Source: CALKWS01 sp035302405
GTDB lineage: Bacteria > Actinomycetota > Actinomycetes > Actinomycetales > Beutenbergiaceae
Direction of reading: 5' to 3'
DNA length: 8,978 nucleotides
Assembly (NCBI GenBank): GCA_035302405.1
Contig: DATGSR010000245.1
Span: forward strand, 1 to 8,978
Each line of letters starts with the position of its first letter. Position 1 is the first letter of the stretch. Position numbers and translations under genes: made by a program. Shown in pieces: positions 5,763 to 8,978 of the stretch. Under the pieces are notes generated by a model. It was not told the origin of the DNA. It searched no databases and was given only the letters and a program-made list of their open reading frames with translations.

Positions 5763-6713
5763 TCACCACCGGATGCCCGGCGCTCGCAACCTGGGAGGAC
5801 TCGTGACGGGCTGGTAGCCCTCCGGCGGTTGCGGGAGGTCTGAGCCGAGACGCTCGTGGTAATCACTTGGCGTAAGCGCACGCAATCGGCGTGCCCGCTC
5901 CTCAGTGGGCGGGTGGGTGCGGAGTAAAGCCGGGTCCGGACTGCGCCGCCGCGGCACCATGAGGCGCTCCCAGATGCCGCCGTCGGCGCGCTCCAATTGT
6001 TCCAGCGCGCTCGCCAAGCCCTCCGGGTCCCCGGTCAGCGCTGCCGCGGCGAGGTCGGCGTCGTACTCCCTGGAACGGGACAACCCCAACTGCAGCACGG
6101 TGGTCAGCAACGGCAACACGAGCAACGCGAAACCCGCGATCAGCGGCCGAAAGTCACCGGAGAAGGTGAGCGGCAAGGTCAGCGGGATGATCCACATCCC
6201 CAGGTAGGCGAACCCGTGGGTGAGTCGGGAGATGGTGTCGGACAGGTTCATGATGCGGGTATCGCCGGAGCGGACGTGGCTGATTTCGTGCGCGAGCACG
6301 CCCACCAATTGGCGCGCGCTCAGGAGCCGCAAGATCCCGTCCGTGACAGCCAGCGCCGCGTCCTTGCCGTACCCGGTGGTGAAGGCGTTCGTCAGGGGAC
6401 TGCGCACGTAGTACAGCCGGGGCACATGCGACAGTCCGGCCCGCTCAGCGAGCGTCGCCACGGCGTGGTGCAGATCGGGAGCCGCCTGGGGCGGAAGCGG
6501 TTGGGCGCCGTACATCTGCAGCACCCAATTGGTGGGAACCTTGGGGCGAACGAGCGCTAGGAGCAGCCCGACACCCACGATCACGATCAGGCCGGAGGAG
6601 CCGAAAAACATCCCCGCGATGAGGGCGAAGATGACCACCATGCCGGCGAGCATGGCGAGACCCTGCAAAGCGTTGCGGATCCGTTGGCGGCGGCGGATTC
6701 GAGGATTAATCAT
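5763..6713 (-). CDS. M48 family membrane zinc metalloprotease (HtpX-like)
   Basis: A 316-residue integral membrane protease. Seen: a basic N-terminus, two adjacent hydrophobic helices (about 17-38 and 40-55), a catalytic domain with the HExxH zinc motif AHEISH (H142, E143, H146) followed by VRSGDTRIMN, two more hydrophobic segments (about 168-186 and 188-208), and SRSREYDAD with E216 as the probable third zinc ligand. The stretch LTNAFTTGYGKDAALAVTDGIL (about 107-128) and the C-terminal LRTHPPTEERARRLRAL are also typical. HtpX-type proteases take part in quality control of membrane proteins during envelope stress; the active site faces the cytoplasm in the characterised enzyme. The length is near the usual 280-320. 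The start is supported by AAGGGG (6724-6729, minus strand), 10 bases upstream. It converges on the damaged DUF222 gene with a 39-base gap in which I see no clear terminator. The symbol htpX is not assigned because actinobacterial genomes often carry several M48 paralogues. Confidence 0.93.
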   Translation of the reverse strand: MINPRIRRRQRIRNALQGLAMLAGMVVIFALIAGMFFGSSGLIVIVGVGLLLALVRPKVPTNWVLQMYGAQPLPPQAAPDLHHAVATLAERAGLSHVPRLYYVRSPLTNAFTTGYGKDAALAVTDGILRLLSARQLVGVLAHEISHVRSGDTRIMNLSDTISRLTHGFAYLGMWIIPLTLPLTFSGDFRPLIAGFALLVLPLLTTVLQLGLSRSREYDADLAAAALTGDPEGLASALEQLERADGGIWERLMVPRRRSPDPALLRTHPPTEERARRLRALTPSDYHERLGSDLPQPPEGYQPVTSPPRLRAPGIRW

Positions 6714-6762
6714 GCCGTGCCGACCCCTTGCACGTGCTCCCCGTCTAGGTGCTGGAACAGCC

Positions 6763-6776
6763 CGGACCCTGGTCCG
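6763..6776. promoter_or_regulatory. Perfect dyad CGGACC-CT-GGTCCG upstream of the protease gene
   Basis: Six-base arms pair perfectly around a 2-base centre, 50-63 bases upstream of the protease start, where an operator or promoter-proximal site would lie. I do not recognise it as the site of a named regulator. By itself a 6-bp dyad in GC-rich DNA is weak evidence. Confidence 0.3.
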
Positions 6777-6864
6777 TGCTCGAGCGCGACGGCTCCGTCT
6801 GGATGCTGGTTGCTCAGTTGTCCCACGGTTCCATCATGCACCGGCCGCGACGGCGCTGGCGCGG

Positions 6865-6899
6865 GTGATCGCTCTTCGTTGTTGATCACTCGACGAGTG
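6865..6899. promoter_or_regulatory. Overlapping dyads upstream of the M48 protease
   Basis: Two inverted repeats overlap: GTGATC (6865-6870) with GATCAC (6884-6889), spaced by 13 bases, and CACTCG-A-CGAGTG (6887-6899), a perfect 6-bp dyad around one base. They lie 152-186 bases upstream of the protease start in an AT-richer patch. A regulator site is possible, but no family is indicated. Confidence 0.3.
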
Positions 6900-6924
6900 C
6901 GCCATGTGCCCTTCTGGTCACAGA

Positions 6925-6962
6925 GGCGGAAGCAGGCTCACCGTTGTGAACCCGCTTCCGTC
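6925..6962 (-). terminator. Long imperfect hairpin downstream of the metal ATPase
   Basis: CGGAAGC (6927-6933) pairs with GCTTCCG (6954-6960), the stem continues through GG/CC and TCAC/GTGA with two mismatches to a CGTT tetraloop, and it extends outward by a G-T and a G-C pair: 17 positions with two mismatches. It lies 108 bases after the ATPase stop. No U tract follows on either strand, so a factor-independent terminator is only one reading; a transcript-stabilising or regulatory structure is another. Confidence 0.45.
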
Positions 6963-6970
6963 GTTTCGGG

Positions 6971-7041
6971 CGTGCGCTGCCGCCCTGTTGTGCGCTGCCC
7001 CGGGTCGTGCGCTGCCGCTCGGTCGTGCGCCGCCCCCGGCA
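6971..7041. repeat. Degenerate 17-18-bp tandem repeat, four copies
   Basis: Four head-to-tail units begin at 6971, 6989, 7006 and 7024: CGTGCGCTGCCGCCCTGT, TGTGCGCTGCCCCGGGT, CGTGCGCTGCCGCTCGGT and CGTGCGCCGCCCCCGGC. The shared core is (C/T)GTGCGC(T/C)GCC. They fill the space between the long hairpin and the 3' end of the ATPase gene, outside the coding frame. Confidence 0.75.
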
Positions 7042-7069
7042 TGCCCTCCGGGAGACCCTTCCCCCCGGC

Positions 7070-8978
7070 TCAGGCCTGTGTCCCCGCCCGCGCCACCGGG
7101 GCGTTCGCCACGACCGCTCCCGCCGGCACGGTGTCCTGGGTGCGGCGCAGAAGCCGCATCGCGTTGACCACCACCACCAACACCGAGATCTCGTGCACGA
7201 GCATCCCAACAGCCATCGTCACTCCGCCGAACAGCACTCCGGCGAGTAGCGCCCCCACGGTGCTCAGTGCGATGACGATGTTCTGGCGCATGTTGTTGAC
7301 GGTGCGCCGAGCCAGCCCCACGGCTTCCGGCAACTTCAACAGGTTGTCGCCCATCAGCGCGATGTCCGCCGTCTCCACGGCCACCGCGGAACCCGCCGCA
7401 CCCATGGCCACTCCGATGTCGGCAGTAGCCAGCGCAGGTGCATCGTTCACCCCGTCCCCGACCATCGCGACCACGTGACCCGCACGCTGGAGTTCGGCCA
7501 CGGCCTGCAGTTTCTCCTCCGGCAACAAGCCGGCACGTACCTCGTCCACGCCCGTGGCAGCACCCACGGCTTCGGCCACCAGCGGTGCATCACCGGTGAG
7601 CATGACCACCTTCTTCACCCCCGCTTGGTGCAACCGCTGCACCATGAGCGCGGCGTCATGGCGGATCTCATCGGCCACCGCCACCACACCGATGACCGCG
7701 TCATCGACGGCCACGATCATGGGCGTGCGGCCTGCGGCGGCGAGTTCCTCGGCCACGGCGGAAGCCCCGGCCCCGTCCCCAACTCCGTACTCCTCAAGTA
7801 GTGCAGCGTTGCCGATCAGCACGCGCCGTCCCTGCGTCATCGCGGTGATGCCCTTGCCCGGCACCGGTTCGGTGTGGTCGGGCAATCCGGGAGCAGCGAG
7901 CCCTTCAGATGCCGCCGCCTCCAGGATCGGGCGCGCCAAGGGATGCTCGGATCCGGCCTCCGCGCGGGCGGCCCAGATGAGCACGTCGTCGCGGCTCATC
8001 GCCGGGTCGAGTACCACCACGTCGGTCAACCGCGGTCGCCCCTTGGTCAGCGTGCCGGTCTTGTCCACCGCGACCGCGGTGATCTTGCCGGACGTCTCCA
8101 GGTACTCCCCGCCCTTGATCAGGATGCCGTCACGGGCGGCCCGACCGATGCCGGCCACGATCGAAACCGGGATGGAGATAACCAGCGCCCCGGGGCAGGC
8201 GATCACGAGCAAGGTCAGCGCCAGCACCACGTTGCCGGTGATGAGCCCGATCGCGACGGCCATCACCATGATTGCCGGGGTGTACCAGGCGGAGAACCGG
8301 TCCATGAACGCCGCCGTCTTGGCCTTGGCGTCCTGGGCTTCCTCCACGCGGTGGATGATCCGCGCCAGCGTGGTGTCCGCGCCGACGCCGGTGGCGCGCA
8401 CCTGCAGGAACCCGCCCTTGGAGACGGTGCCGGCGAACACCTGGTCCCCCTCGGACTTTTCCACCGGGATGGATTCGCCGGTGATGGAGGCCTCATCGAG
8501 CGCGCCGTTGCCGCCGATCACCTCACCGTCGACGGGCACTTTCGCCCCGTTCTTCACCAGCACGGTCTCGCCCATCGCGACTTCATGTGCCGGCACTTCC
8601 TCCTGGGTGCCATCACGCAGCACGACGGCGACGTCGGGTGCCACCGCAACGAGTTCGGCTAGTGCGGAGCGGGTCTTGGTCAGCGTGGCGGTCTCCAGGG
8701 CGTGCCCGATCGCGAACAGGAACGTCACGGCCGCGGCTTCCCAGTACTCCCCGATGATCACCGCGCCGATCGCCGCCACCGACACCAGCAGGTCGATCCC
8801 GATCACGCGAGCGCCCAACGCCCGTGCGGCCTTGACCACGATGGGGCTACCCGCGATGACCGCCGCGGCGATCATGACGACGTCGTGCACGCCTTGGTAG
8901 TCCAACGCGCGCCCGGCGATCAGGCCGACGACGATCAGCAGCCCCGAGATAATCGGCACGGTCCAACGCCCGTGCCAG
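7070..8978 (-). CDS. Heavy-metal translocating P1B-type ATPase, N-terminus beyond the window
   Basis: A membrane pump that exports a transition-metal ion using ATP. The frame is open through the right edge (WHGRWT precedes the GTG at 8957-8959), so the true start is probably outside; residue numbers here count from that GTG and give 629 residues. Seen: several N-terminal membrane helices, actuator motif TGES (160-163), transport-site helix with C255-P256-G257 followed by ALVIS, phosphorylation motif DKTGT (D299), nucleotide-binding SEHPLA (H339-P340), hinge GDGVNDAP (501-508), and two C-terminal helices carrying N560 and HEIS (H589, E590), ending near a VVNAMRLL segment. No HMA domain appears in the visible part. 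Canonical copper and zinc pumps have CPC; CPG is a departure. HEIS resembles the HEG(G/S) of P1B-4 pumps, so zinc/cadmium, cobalt or iron are all possible substrates. No metal-sensing regulator gene is in the window. Confidence 0.95.
   Translation of the reverse strand, partial: WHGRWTVPIISGLLIVVGLIAGRALDYQGVHDVVMIAAAVIAGSPIVVKAARALGARVIGIDLLVSVAAIGAVIIGEYWEAAAVTFLFAIGHALETATLTKTRSALAELVAVAPDVAVVLRDGTQEEVPAHEVAMGETVLVKNGAKVPVDGEVIGGNGALDEASITGESIPVEKSEGDQVFAGTVSKGGFLQVRATGVGADTTLARIIHRVEEAQDAKAKTAAFMDRFSAWYTPAIMVMAVAIGLITGNVVLALTLLVIACPGALVISIPVSIVAGIGRAARDGILIKGGEYLETSGKITAVAVDKTGTLTKGRPRLTDVVVLDPAMSRDDVLIWAARAEAGSEHPLARPILEAAASEGLAAPGLPDHTEPVPGKGITAMTQGRRVLIGNAALLEEYGVGDGAGASAVAEELAAAGRTPMIVAVDDAVIGVVAVADEIRHDAALMVQRLHQAGVKKVVMLTGDAPLVAEAVGAATGVDEVRAGLLPEEKLQAVAELQRAGHVVAMVGDGVNDAPALATADIGVAMGAAGSAVAVETADIALMGDNLLKLPEAVGLARRTVNNMRQNIVIALSTVGALLAGVLFGGVTMAVGMLVHEISVLVVVVNAMRLLRRTQDTVPAGAVVANAPVARAGTQA

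Larger units (their letters stand above)
6714..7069. other. 356-bp non-coding region between the M48 protease and the metal ATPase
   Basis: It lies upstream of the protease gene and downstream of the ATPase gene, both on the minus strand. It contains the protease ribosome binding site, a short perfect dyad (6763-6776), overlapping dyads at 6865-6899, a 17-pair imperfect hairpin (6925-6962) and a four-copy degenerate tandem repeat (6971-7041). Open frames across it belong to shadows of the ATPase or are low-complexity. I find no clear promoter hexamers and no tRNA or known riboswitch. Confidence 0.55.

Noticed and set aside
7554..8900. Plus-strand open frame (448 codons) opposite the metal ATPase
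   Set aside because: Ser/Thr/Ala/Pro-rich low-complexity translation antisense to a gene with every P-type ATPase motif; no domain is visible.

Overview
The window looks like chromosomal DNA of a high-GC Gram-positive bacterium (Actinomycetota). Third codon positions are strongly G/C, two genes seem to start without a leader, and there is a DUF222/13E12-type gene, a family concentrated in actinobacteria. I cannot name a genus. Most of the window is ordinary: five complete genes, one metal-pump gene running off the right edge, and one damaged DUF222/HNH gene.

Left block, plus strand (1-2462): a DJ-1/PfpI-family stress protein (89-637), two tandem hairpins that probably end its transcript, then an aldo/keto reductase (775-1779) and a HAD phosphatase (1776-2462) whose start overlaps the reductase stop (ATGA), so the pair should be translationally coupled. 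All three belong to families tied to carbonyl or sugar-phosphate metabolism and repair; a joint role is inference.

Middle (2495-5723): a DUF4349 lipoprotein on the minus strand (2495-3613), with a C-terminal tail of five proline-rich heptads, diverges from a plus-strand DUF222/HNH gene (3943 onward) across a 329-bp spacer. The spacer holds a 32-bp tandem duplication and a LexA-like dyad lying on the DUF222 start codon. The DUF222 gene breaks exactly at its HNH nuclease domain. The first zinc-knuckle cysteines are present, but the second half of the motif (ILCRRHHQLKT) lies on the opposite strand, within a 46-bp segment bounded by the 6-bp inverted repeat CCAGAG/CTCTGG. The C-terminal tail then continues in another frame. 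This small inversion with deletion is the most interesting observation in the window.

Right block, minus strand (5763-8978): an HtpX-like M48 membrane metalloprotease (5763-6713), a 356-bp gap with dyads, a long imperfect hairpin and a degenerate 17-18-bp tandem repeat, and a heavy-metal P1B-type ATPase (7070 to beyond the right edge) with CPG in place of the usual CPC in the transport-site helix. I found no complete mobile element, CRISPR array or RNA gene, and no clear undescribed multi-gene system.
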